This document shows positions 17,666 to 25,924 of a stretch of DNA of 64,000 nucleotides, in pieces. Below the pieces are notes generated by a model. The model had not been told where the DNA came from. It saw only the letters and a program-made list of their open reading frames with translations, and searched no databases. Location of the stretch: assembly GCF_016745835.1 (NCBI RefSeq), contig NZ_JAERVL010000015.1, positions 186,001-250,000 of the forward strand, given 5' to 3'. The DNA is from Caldalkalibacillus salinus. Its GTDB lineage: Bacteria; Bacillota; Bacilli; Caldalkalibacillales; JCM-10596. Made by a program: the position numbers and the translations under genes. Position 1 is the stretch's first letter, and each line of letters opens with the position of its first letter.

Positions 17666-18733
17666 ATGAGCAGAAATATCGTCATATTAGGTGGAGGCTA
17701 CGGCGGATTACGGATATCTCAACGTTTATTATCAAGTGAACTACCGCATAATATACAACTTACCATGATTGATCGTCAACCCTATCATTGTCTAAAGACA
17801 GAATATTATGCATTAGCGGCCGGAACAGAGTCTGACACAGCACTTCGAGTCCCCTTTCCAGAGGACTCTAGACTGAACTTAAAGTATGGTGAAATCACAG
17901 ACATTAACTTAGATAAGAAACAGGTTCTTCTCAATGATCACGAAGTCATTGAGTATGATTTTGTGATCATCGGACTCGGTTGCGAAGACAAATACCACGG
18001 TGTGCCAGGTGCTCCTGAACACACATACAGTATTCAAAACATGGAAGGTACACGTGAGACCTACAAAGCTTTGAATAATGTTAAAGCCAATGGAACGATC
18101 TCCATTGTTGGGGGTGGGTTAAGCGGCGTAGAATTAGCTTCAGAGCTCAGAGAAAGTCGCTCTGACCTTAATATCACCATCTACGATCGTGGAGAAAGCA
18201 TATTAGGCCCCTTCCCAGAGAAGTTGCGAGAGTATGTCAGAGAGTGGTTTGAAGAACACGAAGTGAAACTTTGTCACCATGCCAACATCACAAAGGTTGA
18301 GCCAAACACACTGTATAATCATGATAAACCTATTGAAAGTGACGTGATCGTCTGGACTGCTGGCATTCAAGCCAATCGCCTTGTGCGAGAACTTCCTGTA
18401 GAAAAAGATCATATGGGTCGTGTGGTGTTAACGGAGCATCATTATATTAAAGCATTTCCGGAAGTGTTTGTTGTGGGTGATTGTGCGAGCTTACCCCATG
18501 CACCTAGTGCTCAATTAGCTGAAGGCCAAGGAGATCAAATTGCCCTTGTTCTACAAGCGTTTTTAAATGAACAACCATTACCGGAGCTTCCTCAAATTAA
18601 ACTAAAAGGTGTTTTAGGTTCATTAGGTAAAAAACACGGGTTCGGATTAATGGGGAATGCCTCTTTAATCGGTCGTGTTCCGCGCGTATTAAAATCAGGT
18701 GTATTGTGGATGTATAAGCACCACTTAGGATAA
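17666..18733 (+). CDS. yutJ: NDH-2-like FAD oxidoreductase YutJ
   Basis: A 355 aa FAD/NAD(P)-binding oxidoreductase, shorter than YumB but of the same family. ILGGGYGGLRIS (6-17) binds FAD, IVGGGLSGVELASEL near 145 is the NADH fold, and VFVVGDCASLPHAPS near 270 the C-terminal FAD motif. The start at 17666 has AAAGGA 9 nt upstream; 23 upstream open codons lack a ribosome site. It occupies the yutJ position beside yuzB. A membrane-anchoring C-terminal amphipathic stretch (RVPRVLKSGVLWMYKHHLG) is plausible. Electron acceptor unknown. Confidence 0.88.
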   Translation: MSRNIVILGGGYGGLRISQRLLSSELPHNIQLTMIDRQPYHCLKTEYYALAAGTESDTALRVPFPEDSRLNLKYGEITDINLDKKQVLLNDHEVIEYDFVIIGLGCEDKYHGVPGAPEHTYSIQNMEGTRETYKALNNVKANGTISIVGGGLSGVELASELRESRSDLNITIYDRGESILGPFPEKLREYVREWFEEHEVKLCHHANITKVEPNTLYNHDKPIESDVIVWTAGIQANRLVRELPVEKDHMGRVVLTEHHYIKAFPEVFVVGDCASLPHAPSAQLAEGQGDQIALVLQAFLNEQPLPELPQIKLKGVLGSLGKKHGFGLMGNASLIGRVPRVLKSGVLWMYKHHLG

Positions 18734-18829
18734 TGGGATAAACGACTCACTATCACAATACAATAGTACAATTATTTAATATCATAACGGTTATTTATTT
18801 TCTTAATCTTAATATATTCATAAAAGTGA

Positions 18830-18866
18830 TAACCCCCCGTCAATTCTTTGACGAGGGGTTTTTTGG
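18830..18866 (+). terminator. Terminator after yutJ
   Basis: AACCCCCCGTCAA (18831-18843) pairs with TTTGACGAGGGGTT (18847-18860) and runs into T6. Confidence 0.88.
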
Positions 18867-18896
18867 GTGTAAATAAATGTTTATATTTAAAATCTC

Positions 18897-18970
18897 TTGG
18901 TTTAAACGTCTTTCTTTAAACGTCTTTCTTTAAACGTCTTTGTTTAAGCGTCTTTGTTTAAATGTGGTTT
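18897..18970. repeat. 14-bp tandem repeat (TTTAAACGTCTTTC-like)
   Basis: From 18901 the unit TTTAAACGTCTTTC recurs head to tail four times with only changes at the last base and one A-to-G, then degenerates through a fifth unit (TTTAAATGTGGTTT). More distant variants (AAACGTTTTT, GAACGTTTTT) continue to about 19030. It lies between convergent yutJ and mccB, past the yutJ terminator. It is not coding and has no spacers. Confidence 0.85.
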
Positions 18971-19062
18971 TAAACATTTTGGACTTTTGCGTTTTGGTCC
19001 AAACGTTTTTCGCTGAACGTTTTTGATTGAAGCGATGTATTCTTAGGGGTTTGAACGGGCAT

Positions 19063-20199
19063 TTACCCTTCTAACGCTTGGGTTAAGTCTTCAATGAGAT
19101 CCTCAATATCTTCGAGCCCTACAGATATGCGTACTAGGCCGTCTGAGATGCCCAATTCTGCTCTTCTTTCCGCCGGTATAGAAGCATGGGTCATTTTAGC
19201 TGGAACGGAGATCAGACTTTCCACTGCGCCTAGACTTTCCGCCAGCGTAAAGTACTTCACGCGACTTAATACCTGCTCGGCTCTTTCCCCGCTTCCCACG
19301 TCAAAGGAAAGCATACCGCCAAAACCGCGGGATTGCTTCGTCTGTATATCATGCCCAGGGTGATCCTTCAGACCTGGATAGAATACGGCCTTGACATCAT
19401 CACGCTTCGTCAAGAAATCTACGATTTGACGCGTATTTTCTTCATGCTCTTGCATTCTGATTCCCAGCGTTTTAATCCCTCGAATCAGAATCCACGAGTC
19501 TTGAGGGCCTAAAACCCCTCCGACGGAGTTCTGTACGTGATGCAACTGCTCTCCTAGCTCTTCATCCTTAACAACAGCAAGGCCAGCGACAACATCACTG
19601 TGGCCTCCCAGGTACTTAGTGGCACTGTGTGTGACGATATCGGCACCTAACTGTAGTGGGTTCTGCCAATAAGGTGTCATAAACGTGTTATCGACAATCA
19701 GCATCAACCCTTTATCCTTACATAGGTCAGCTACTGCGGGGATATCAGACACTTTTAGCAGTGGATTACTCGGTGTTTCCAAAAATACGGCCTTTGTGTT
19801 ATCCTGTATCGCCGCTTCGATATCCGCTAAGTGGCTCGTATTGACATAAGTCACCTCAATGCCAAAACGATCGAACACGTGAGATAACACACGATAAGTC
19901 CCTCCGTATACATCATCACCAACAATAAAGTGATCCCCCGCCTTAAAAAGCATCACGATGGCGGATATAGCCGCCATCCCTGACCCAAAGGCAAAGCCTC
20001 TCGTCCCTCCTTCAATCTCAGCGATTAAGGCTTCGCAGGCGTGACGGGTAGGATTACCCGTTCTAGAATATTCAAAGCCACGGTGCTGACCGATGGCATC
20101 CTGTTTATACGTACTCACTTGGTAAATCGGGACTGAAACAGCACCTGTGTGCTCATCCCCGTCTATACCACCATGAATCAGTTTAGTTTTGAGTTTCAT
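19063..20199 (-). CDS. mccB: Cystathionine gamma-lyase (reverse transsulfuration)
   Basis: A 378 aa fold-type I PLP enzyme of the Cys/Met metabolism family. EYSRTGNPTR (44-53), GSGMAAI (73-79), VDNTFMTPY (169-177) and the PLP-lysine motif SATKYLGGH (Lys195) are all intact. Its start overlaps the stop of the preceding O-acetylserine-thiol-lyase-type gene by 4 nt (ATGA), the mccA-mccB arrangement that turns cystathionine into cysteine. A cystathionine gamma-synthase (MetI/MetB) role cannot be excluded on sequence alone; the operon partner argues for lyase. Confidence 0.82.
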   Translation of the reverse strand: MKLKTKLIHGGIDGDEHTGAVSVPIYQVSTYKQDAIGQHRGFEYSRTGNPTRHACEALIAEIEGGTRGFAFGSGMAAISAIVMLFKAGDHFIVGDDVYGGTYRVLSHVFDRFGIEVTYVNTSHLADIEAAIQDNTKAVFLETPSNPLLKVSDIPAVADLCKDKGLMLIVDNTFMTPYWQNPLQLGADIVTHSATKYLGGHSDVVAGLAVVKDEELGEQLHHVQNSVGGVLGPQDSWILIRGIKTLGIRMQEHEENTRQIVDFLTKRDDVKAVFYPGLKDHPGHDIQTKQSRGFGGMLSFDVGSGERAEQVLSRVKYFTLAESLGAVESLISVPAKMTHASIPAERRAELGISDGLVRISVGLEDIEDLIEDLTQALEG

Positions 20200-21134
20200 A
20201 CGTTGTTTCCTCCTTGATCTTGGTATATGTGTTGGCTTAAGTAGCGTTCGCTACTATCGGCAAAAATCGTAACGATATGGGCGCCATTTTTGGCTTGTTG
20301 CGCTTCTTTTAATGCGGCTGCAAAGGCGGCTCCTGATGAACTACCGACGAGAAGACCTTCCTTTTGAGCTAATTGTTTCACATAGTAAAAAGCTTCATCA
20401 TCCGTAATGGTGTGAATGGCATCGAAGTAGGATTGATCCATGTAAGACGGAATGAATTCCATACCAATGCCTTCTGTACGGTGAGGACCCTGCTCGCCAC
20501 CATTTAAAATCGATCCCTCCGGCTCTACAATGACCGTTTTCGTTTCGGGATTTTGTTCTTTCAAATATTGAGACACGCCCATGAACGTACCACCCGATCC
20601 TGCACCAGACACAAATATATCCACATCGCCTTCTAATTGTTCCCATAATTCCGGACCTGTTGTCTTGTAATGGGCAGCAGGATTCGCCGGGTTTTGAAAT
20701 TGTTGGGGACAATACGCCCCGTCAATCTCCTGCTCTAATTGCTTCGCTTTCTCTATGGCTCCTTTTATCCCTTCACTTGTAGGTGTGTTGACGACTGTTG
20801 CTCCTAGCGCCTTCATCAACTCCTGCTTTTCCACGCTAAACTTTTCCGGCACCACAAACATAACGTTATAGGGGCGACTGACAGCAGCTAATGCTAAGCC
20901 AATCCCTGTATTTCCAGCAGTCGGTTCTATAATCGTTCCGCCGGGTGTTAGCTTCCCTTTTTTCTCGGCGTCTGCAATGAGTTCCATGCCTAGCCGATCT
21001 TTTACACTGCCACCTGGATTATAATATTCTAATTTTGCAAAGAGGCGTACATCTTGAGGAAGATCGAACTGTGTGATCTCTACAATTGGCGTATGACCAA
21101 TCAGTTCCTTTACTCCAGTATACACTTTTTTCAT
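20196..21134 (-). CDS. mccA: Cystathionine beta-synthase / O-acetylserine thiol-lyase homologue
   Basis: A 312 aa fold-type II PLP enzyme. GGSVKDRLG (41-49) carries the PLP lysine (Lys45), EPTAGNTGIG binds the substrate carboxylate, and VSGAGSGGTFMG the PLP phosphate; GSSSGAA is the C-terminal serine patch. Coupled translation to mccB suggests it condenses homocysteine with serine or O-acetylserine for reverse transsulfuration, not de novo cysteine synthesis. AGGTGGAATAACG precedes the ATG. The mtnN and yrrT genes of the B. subtilis operon are absent here. Confidence 0.83.
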   Translation of the reverse strand: MKKVYTGVKELIGHTPIVEITQFDLPQDVRLFAKLEYYNPGGSVKDRLGMELIADAEKKGKLTPGGTIIEPTAGNTGIGLALAAVSRPYNVMFVVPEKFSVEKQELMKALGATVVNTPTSEGIKGAIEKAKQLEQEIDGAYCPQQFQNPANPAAHYKTTGPELWEQLEGDVDIFVSGAGSGGTFMGVSQYLKEQNPETKTVIVEPEGSILNGGEQGPHRTEGIGMEFIPSYMDQSYFDAIHTITDDEAFYYVKQLAQKEGLLVGSSSGAAFAAALKEAQQAKNGAHIVTIFADSSERYLSQHIYQDQGGNNV

Positions 21135-21289
21135 CGTTATTCCACCTATTCCAATAATTTTAGTATGGATTAAAAAGGATTTCCCTGATGTTCACTCTCC
21201 TATTATTATAACTTCTTAGAAAAAATAAGCCAATTCATAGATTTTTTGCACACAGGGTAATATAATAGTAGTAGAAAGGAGTGTTGAAG

Positions 21290-21526
21290 ATGACTGAAGC
21301 AACTCTTGAATCTCGCGTACAGGATGTATTAGATAAACTTCGCCCGTTTCTTCAACGAGACGGTGGGGATTGTGAGCTCGTTGCCGTTGAGGAGGGCATT
21401 GTTAAACTTCGTCTATTAGGTGCGTGTGGGAGCTGTCCTGCTTCTACTATGACACTTAAGGCAGGGATTGAGCGTGCCCTTACAGAGGAAATCCCTGAAG
21501 TACAAGAAGTAGAACAAGTTTTCTAA
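21290..21526 (+). CDS. yutI: NifU-like Fe-S scaffold YutI
   Basis: A 78 aa stand-alone NifU C-terminal domain. [11 protein letters not shown] and [14 protein letters not shown] with the CGSC pair (46-49) are the family signature; two such subunits hold a transferable Fe-S cluster. AAAGGAG (21275-21281) lies 8 nt before the ATG at 21290. It complements the SufU-based pathway encoded 17 kb downstream. Divergent from mccA. Confidence 0.92.
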   Translation: MTEATLESRVQDVLDKLRPFLQRDGGDCELVAVEEGIVKLRLLGACGSCPASTMTLKAGIERALTEEIPEVQEVEQVF

Positions 21527-21578
21527 GACAACGATTAGAGAATCTCCTATCCATTGAAACATGAGCGTATAAGCTTTG

Positions 21579-21607
21579 AAAGACATCCTAATTTTGGGAT
21601 GTCTTTT
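21579..21607. terminator. Bidirectional terminator between yutI and the hydrolase gene
   Basis: AAAGACATCC (21579-21588) pairs with GGATGTCTTT (21597-21606); a T run follows on the plus strand. Confidence 0.78.
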
Positions 21608-21655
21608 ATTATTATACACACTGTTTTGCCTCATTTTGTTCGCTGTTAGGCCTTT

Positions 21656-22642
21656 TTATTTGGTCTCTTTGCCTTCATCAGCATGATCAGATGCAAGGTG
21701 TTGATCAAAAAATTGAATGACACGCTCGGTATAGGCTTCCGGGTAATCTGCAAAGCTTTCAACATGGTCTGAACCTTGAGGCACCCATAGCTCTGTCTGA
21801 GATTCATACGCTTGCTGAATCTGCAAGCTATTCTCATAGGGTATGGCCTCATCACCGTCACCATGAATTAATAAGACGGGAGATTTGGGTTCCTCTGCAC
21901 CTCTTGGACTCACTTGATCAACTTCAATTCCAGTTAATGCGGGAAGGGTGCCCAAAATCACAGGGGTGAAGGGAAAATTGGGTAAATTAGACCAGTAAGA
22001 TAAGTTGGACTCTAAATATTCACGAAGGTCGGAAAAAGGTGAATCTGCTACAGTCGCACTGACCAGAGACTCTTTTTGGGCTGTCATAAGTGCTGTAGAC
22101 GCCCCCATGGAAAAACCAATCACCCCTATAGGGAGGTCTGGAGACTTGCGATGGGCATACTGTATCACTGAGATGAGATCTTCCTGCTCTTTAAATCCGA
22201 CCGTCGTTTGGTCTCCTTCAGAATCACCAGAATTTCTAAAATCAAACAAAACCACTTCGTAATCTTCAGTCACTATGGCTTTCGCTAAAGCGAGAGCAGG
22301 CAAAGCGTCTTGTAAGCGATTGTTTCTGTAGCCATGGGCAAAAATAATGGTCCCCTTTGGCTCGTCTGTTTCTGCGAATACATGCCAGCCTTTTAATGTG
22401 ACCTCATCAGAGCCTTGTCCTGATGTCACTTGAATATCATCGTATTGTAAACCGTAATCAGTAGGGGTTTCATCTAACGTTTTTCGGTCAGGATGCGTTA
22501 ATGACCACCCCACATAGACTGAGATACTGATAATTGCTATGATGATGACAGCTAGACTAGAACAAACTGAAATGAGGCACCATTGTTTTAGCGTTAAACG
22601 TCTTTTCAATTTTGGCTGCGGTTGTTGAAAACCTTCACCCAT
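21656..22642 (-). CDS. Membrane-anchored alpha/beta hydrolase
   Basis: A 328 aa protein with a basic N-terminus, one transmembrane helix (about 24-46) and an alpha/beta hydrolase domain. FAHGYRNNR is the oxyanion region, GFSMGAST the nucleophile elbow, and LLIHGDGDEAIPYENS then GSDHVESF supply the acid and histidine. The domain probably faces the outside. AGAGGG precedes the ATG at 22642, six codons after an unsupported upstream start. It resembles YqkD-type hydrolases; substrate unknown. Confidence 0.82.
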   Translation of the reverse strand: MGEGFQQPQPKLKRRLTLKQWCLISVCSSLAVIIIAIISISVYVGWSLTHPDRKTLDETPTDYGLQYDDIQVTSGQGSDEVTLKGWHVFAETDEPKGTIIFAHGYRNNRLQDALPALALAKAIVTEDYEVVLFDFRNSGDSEGDQTTVGFKEQEDLISVIQYAHRKSPDLPIGVIGFSMGASTALMTAQKESLVSATVADSPFSDLREYLESNLSYWSNLPNFPFTPVILGTLPALTGIEVDQVSPRGAEEPKSPVLLIHGDGDEAIPYENSLQIQQAYESQTELWVPQGSDHVESFADYPEAYTERVIQFFDQHLASDHADEGKETK

Positions 22643-22809
22643 CGTATTCCCTCTCTTCACTTCATTTTACAAACATTGGAATTCCATTCTTTTTTTAATA
22701 TACCATGGAAGTTTTGTCCGCGTCTATGCATACTCTCACTGTATTCAACTCAAGATAATGAGAGCTTATTTTTTGATAAAACCGATTCATTTAAAGGGCT
22801 GGTGAAGTT

Positions 22810-23313
22810 ATGACGAAGAAAGGTGCCATGAAGGAGCATTGTTTAAACTTACTCAATGAGCGTGGTGTTCAGGTCGAAGACATTGCCGAGCTTGTTTACT
22901 TTTTACAGGAGAAATACGTCGATGACTTAAGCATGGAGGACTGTTTGGCTAACGTTGATAAAGTGATTTCCAAACGCGAAATTCAAAATGCGATACTAAC
23001 TGGCGTTACTTTGGATAAAGCAGCGGAACAAGGGTTGATTGAACAGCCTTTATTGGACATTATTCTAGAGGATGAGGGTCTGTACGGAGTAGATGAGGTT
23101 GTCGCCCTTTCAATCGTCAATGTCTACGGCAGTATTGGATTTACGAACTACGGGTACATTGATAAGCTTAAGCCAGGGATTCTAGAGAAATTAAATGATA
23201 AGTCAAGCGGGGCCTGTCATACCTTTTTAGATGATATCGTTGGGGCCATTGCAGCCAGTGCGTCGAGCCGATTGGCTCATGCGGAGGCCCATGAAGAAGA
23301 AGAGGGATCGTAA
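22810..23313 (+). CDS. yutG: Phosphatidylglycerophosphatase A family protein YutG
   Basis: A 167 aa soluble protein of the PgpA-like family, in the yutG position next to yutF. Residues about 100-165 (YGSIGFTNYGYIDKLKPG, then TFLDDIVGAIAAS) hold the conserved family core. Unlike proteobacterial PgpA it has no transmembrane segments, so phosphatidylglycerophosphate hydrolysis is not certain. It converges on yutF with 19 bp between stops. Confidence 0.8.
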   Translation: MTKKGAMKEHCLNLLNERGVQVEDIAELVYFLQEKYVDDLSMEDCLANVDKVISKREIQNAILTGVTLDKAAEQGLIEQPLLDIILEDEGLYGVDEVVALSIVNVYGSIGFTNYGYIDKLKPGILEKLNDKSSGACHTFLDDIVGAIAASASSRLAHAEAHEEEEGS

Positions 23314-23332
23314 CCCCCTCTTCATCCCTCAA

Positions 23333-24130
23333 TTAGCCCAGTGTGATATCGTGCTCATACTGTAGCAAATGATCCCATTTGTACGTAGGTTGGGCTTTCT
23401 TTTTTTCAAGCTCCTCTTTTGAAGTGAACCCTGTAAACACAATGGCTGTATCTACACCGGCACGAATACCAGTTGAAATATCTGTGTCGTAATTATCACC
23501 TATTAACAAGGCATCCGATTGTTCAATCTGTTTCTCTTTCAAAATCATGTCCAACATGAGTGACTCCGGCTTCCCTATATAAAGTGGAGCGGTACGAGTT
23601 GCTGTTTCCACAACGGAGGTGATGGCGCCGTTACCAGGCAATAGACCTCTTTCTGTCGGTAAGGCTTTGTCAGCATTAGTGGAGATAAATGTTGCACCTG
23701 CTCGCACAGCAATGGTGGCTTTGGCCAATTTTTCATAGGTGACGTGTCTATCTAAACCGATAATTACATAATCACAGTGCTGCAGCTCTTCTTCGCTGTC
23801 CACAAGACGACATCCCGCCTCACTCAATGCTTGTTGAAGTCCCTTTTCTCCTATCATGTACACTGAAGGTGCCTGAGATTCTCGTGTTACATAGTCCGCT
23901 GCCGCCTTACTCGTCGTGTACACTTGCTCCGGTTTAACAGGAATATCGAAGCCTTGTAAATGAGTTAGGACATCGCTGGTGGTCTTCGTGGAATTATTGG
24001 TCAAAAAAATGTAATCTTGTCCCGTTTCGACAAGTTGTTGAACAAAGGGGGCGGCTTCATCGATACGTTCATTGCCACGGTACATTGTCCCATCTAAATC
24101 AATGATCATTAGTTTATAGTTTTTGTGCAT
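23333..24130 (-). CDS. yutF: HAD-superfamily IIA phosphatase YutF (NagD-like)
   Basis: A 265 aa haloacid dehalogenase-type phosphatase. Motif I DLDGTMYRG (Asp11, Asp13) and FLTNNSTKT (motif II) are at the N-terminus, IGKPESLM carries the motif III lysine, and IGDNYDTDI the motif IV aspartates. The cap between motifs II and III is of the C2A (NagD/4-nitrophenylphosphatase) type. Substrates are usually sugar or nucleotide phosphates; the physiological one is unknown. Confidence 0.88.
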   Translation of the reverse strand: MHKNYKLMIIDLDGTMYRGNERIDEAAPFVQQLVETGQDYIFLTNNSTKTTSDVLTHLQGFDIPVKPEQVYTTSKAAADYVTRESQAPSVYMIGEKGLQQALSEAGCRLVDSEEELQHCDYVIIGLDRHVTYEKLAKATIAVRAGATFISTNADKALPTERGLLPGNGAITSVVETATRTAPLYIGKPESLMLDMILKEKQIEQSDALLIGDNYDTDISTGIRAGVDTAIVFTGFTSKEELEKKKAQPTYKWDHLLQYEHDITLG

Positions 24131-24228
24131 GATACACGTGCCTTCCTTCCGTTACGTTTGATGTGGTCATACTTATTGTTTATTTCTTCCTGAAGATTCA
24201 TTTCCTCCATAAAGAGAAGGAACCCCGC

Positions 24229-24867
24229 TCAGCTTGAACGAGATTCCTGAATAATATATTTACAATGTTTCCCGCCTTTAGCGAGACATTCTGTTCGTTC
24301 AACGTGCTCTGTTCCTAAAAGTTTCTGGAAAAGAGAGAGCTCACAGTTACAAGCTTCATTATATTCTTTGGCGACATGGGCGATAGGACAGTTGTATTCT
24401 TGAAAGACGTACCGATCATCCTGTTGTTTTTCCCACTGTACCATATAGCCCTTATCATTTTGTATGTTAGCAAGTGTCTGGACTTTCTCCTCAAACGTCA
24501 AGCCTTCCATTCTGGTCCTATGGTTAGTCTCCAGTCGTTCCTCCCTGCGCTTAAAGAGCGTTTGCACTTTACTTTTTCCCTCAAGTTCTTCAATATCTTT
24601 GAGAAAATCGAGTGTAATATCGGAATAATTACGAGGAAAAACTTCATCCCCCTTTTCAGTCAGGGAATAAACGTTGGTAGGTCTACCCATAGCCTGACGT
24701 ATACGCTCGGTTTTTAAGTATTGATCTCGCTCTAGGGTGTTAAGATGTCTACGCACAGCCATTTCTGTAATGCCCAACTGCTGTGCTATATCGCTCACGG
24801 GCATAGCCCCTTGGGTTTTTAAGATATAAAGTATCTCTTCACGTGTGGAGGTGTTTTCCGTCGCCAC
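24229..24867 (-). CDS. SufR-like Fe-S-sensing HTH regulator
   Basis: About 212 aa with an N-terminal winged helix-turn-helix (MPVSDIAQQLGITEMAVRRH) and a C-terminal domain bearing five cysteines spaced C-x12-C-x-C-x18-C-x7-C (CPIAHVAKEYNEACNC, then TEC and KHC). This is the architecture of SufR/DeoR-like repressors that hold a 4Fe-4S cluster and report Fe-S or NO status. The start is uncertain among GTGs; 24867 is chosen with GGTGG 8 nt upstream. It lies near yutI, and the suf operon is 14 kb away, a natural but untested target. Confidence 0.78.
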   Translation of the reverse strand: MATENTSTREEILYILKTQGAMPVSDIAQQLGITEMAVRRHLNTLERDQYLKTERIRQAMGRPTNVYSLTEKGDEVFPRNYSDITLDFLKDIEELEGKSKVQTLFKRREERLETNHRTRMEGLTFEEKVQTLANIQNDKGYMVQWEKQQDDRYVFQEYNCPIAHVAKEYNEACNCELSLFQKLLGTEHVERTECLAKGGKHCKYIIQESRSS

Positions 24868-24929
24868 GTCGCTCACCACCTTTACTTGTATATTTTACAT
24901 CATCCTTCACCTAAAGTAAATTTGTGGCC

Positions 24930-25376
24930 TTATTCTTTAGGCTTAAATGCACTCACCGGACCCAATTGTGTACGGATGTAGGTTCTAATTCTGTCCGGGA
25001 AAGCCTTTAAGCTCTCCTTTGACCGGTGAAACACATGCCAAAGATCCTCTACAGTACTTTCTGTATAGTGGGTCATGAGCCATTTCCTTTGTTTAATGTA
25101 TCCAGTGATCAGTTTGACATCGTTGTGTGTAAGAACATCTTCATCACCCAAAATGATAATAATGTCTTCGTAGCTTCCTGGATCCCTCATAATAAACCCG
25201 TCAATCATTTGATTCCCTACATCTAGTATAGCTTCTATAGACATATGGATGGCACGTTCAAACGCGAGCTGATGTAGCATCGTTACCGGAATTCCCTCGT
25301 ACTGTTCGGCATGCTCGAGTACGCTTTGAATATATTGTAATCTTTGTTCTAATAAGTCTTGGTCTACAAAGTACAT
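24930..25376 (-). CDS. yutE: DUF86/HepT-like protein YutE
   Basis: A 148 aa all-helical DUF86 (HepT-fold) protein. RKWLMTHYTE near residue 95 resembles the R-x(4-6)-H-Y motif of HepT nucleases. No MntA-type nucleotidyltransferase antitoxin lies next to it, so it is unlikely to be a canonical HepT-MntA toxin module; B. subtilis yutE is likewise solitary. AGGAGGGCGG precedes the ATG. A 29 aa membrane peptide gene lies immediately upstream. Confidence 0.82.
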   Translation of the reverse strand: MYFVDQDLLEQRLQYIQSVLEHAEQYEGIPVTMLHQLAFERAIHMSIEAILDVGNQMIDGFIMRDPGSYEDIIIILGDEDVLTHNDVKLITGYIKQRKWLMTHYTESTVEDLWHVFHRSKESLKAFPDRIRTYIRTQLGPVSAFKPKE

Positions 25377-25398
25377 GATAAACCGCCCTCCTAGAATC

Positions 25399-25488
25399 TT
25401 ATTTTTTCTTTCTCTTGCTGACGATCACCAGTACGATAAATGTCAACACGATTCCAAGGAGCGTTATCATCGCCATTCCCTGCTCCAT
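25399..25488 (-). CDS. Tiny membrane protein upstream of yutE
   Basis: A 29 aa ORF starting MEQGMAMITLLGIVLTF, with one hydrophobic helix and the basic tail SKRKKK. GAGGTGG lies 6 nt before the ATG, a strong site, and the stop is 22 nt before the yutE start, so the two are probably co-transcribed. The positive-inside rule would put the C-terminus in the cytoplasm. It is too short for most gene finders. Function unknown. Confidence 0.6.
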   Translation of the reverse strand: MEQGMAMITLLGIVLTFIVLVIVSKRKKK

Positions 25489-25577
25489 CCTGTTCCACCT
25501 CTTTGTGTTGCAATTTATTTTATTTTATACTAATTTAGAGTGAGAAAAAAGTTGAAGACGTGAGGAGAGACGATTTC

Positions 25578-25850
25578 ATGAGCGATGCAATGTTTATGTA
25601 TGATGATACAGAAGACACCCAGACACGGTTTGTCGGTTTTATAGGTGAAACCAAACGATTTGACCTCGCCCTCACCAGTTCACAACGTTTTTTTGGGAAG
25701 TTGCTAGTCCATGACATTCAAACAGGACGCTCAGCAATTATAGGTGACGACGATTTAAAAGAGGAAGGCTATTTAGAGCACGTATATCAACTGAGTGAAG
25801 AAGAAGCGCAAGAGTTACATGCTTTCTTGGAACAAGTGGTTACAGGTTAA
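25578..25850 (+). CDS. DUF3055 family protein
   Basis: A 90 aa protein beginning MSDAMFMYDDTEDTQTRFVG and ending in an acidic helix. The pattern FVGFIGETKRFDLALTSSQ followed by FGKLLVHDIQTGRSAIIG is that of the short DUF3055 proteins of Bacillales. Start chosen at the ATG after GTGAGGAGAG; the upstream in-frame GTG overlaps that ribosome site. Function unknown. Confidence 0.75.
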   Translation: MSDAMFMYDDTEDTQTRFVGFIGETKRFDLALTSSQRFFGKLLVHDIQTGRSAIIGDDDLKEEGYLEHVYQLSEEEAQELHAFLEQVVTG

Positions 25851-25890
25851 GTGTAGCTCATTTTGGTTAGAAAGAGAGCCACATTTGCAA

Positions 25891-25924
25891 AAAAGTGAGT
25901 GCCAGTTTGAGGGCACTCACTTTT
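25891..25924. terminator. Bidirectional terminator between the DUF3055 gene and yutD
   Basis: AAAAGTGAGTGCC (25891-25903) pairs perfectly with GGCACTCACTTTT (25912-25924); T runs lie on both sides. Confidence 0.87.

Noticed and set aside
18897-19030. CRISPR-like array
   Set aside because: Units of 14 bp are contiguous without spacers and no cas genes are present; it is a simple tandem repeat.
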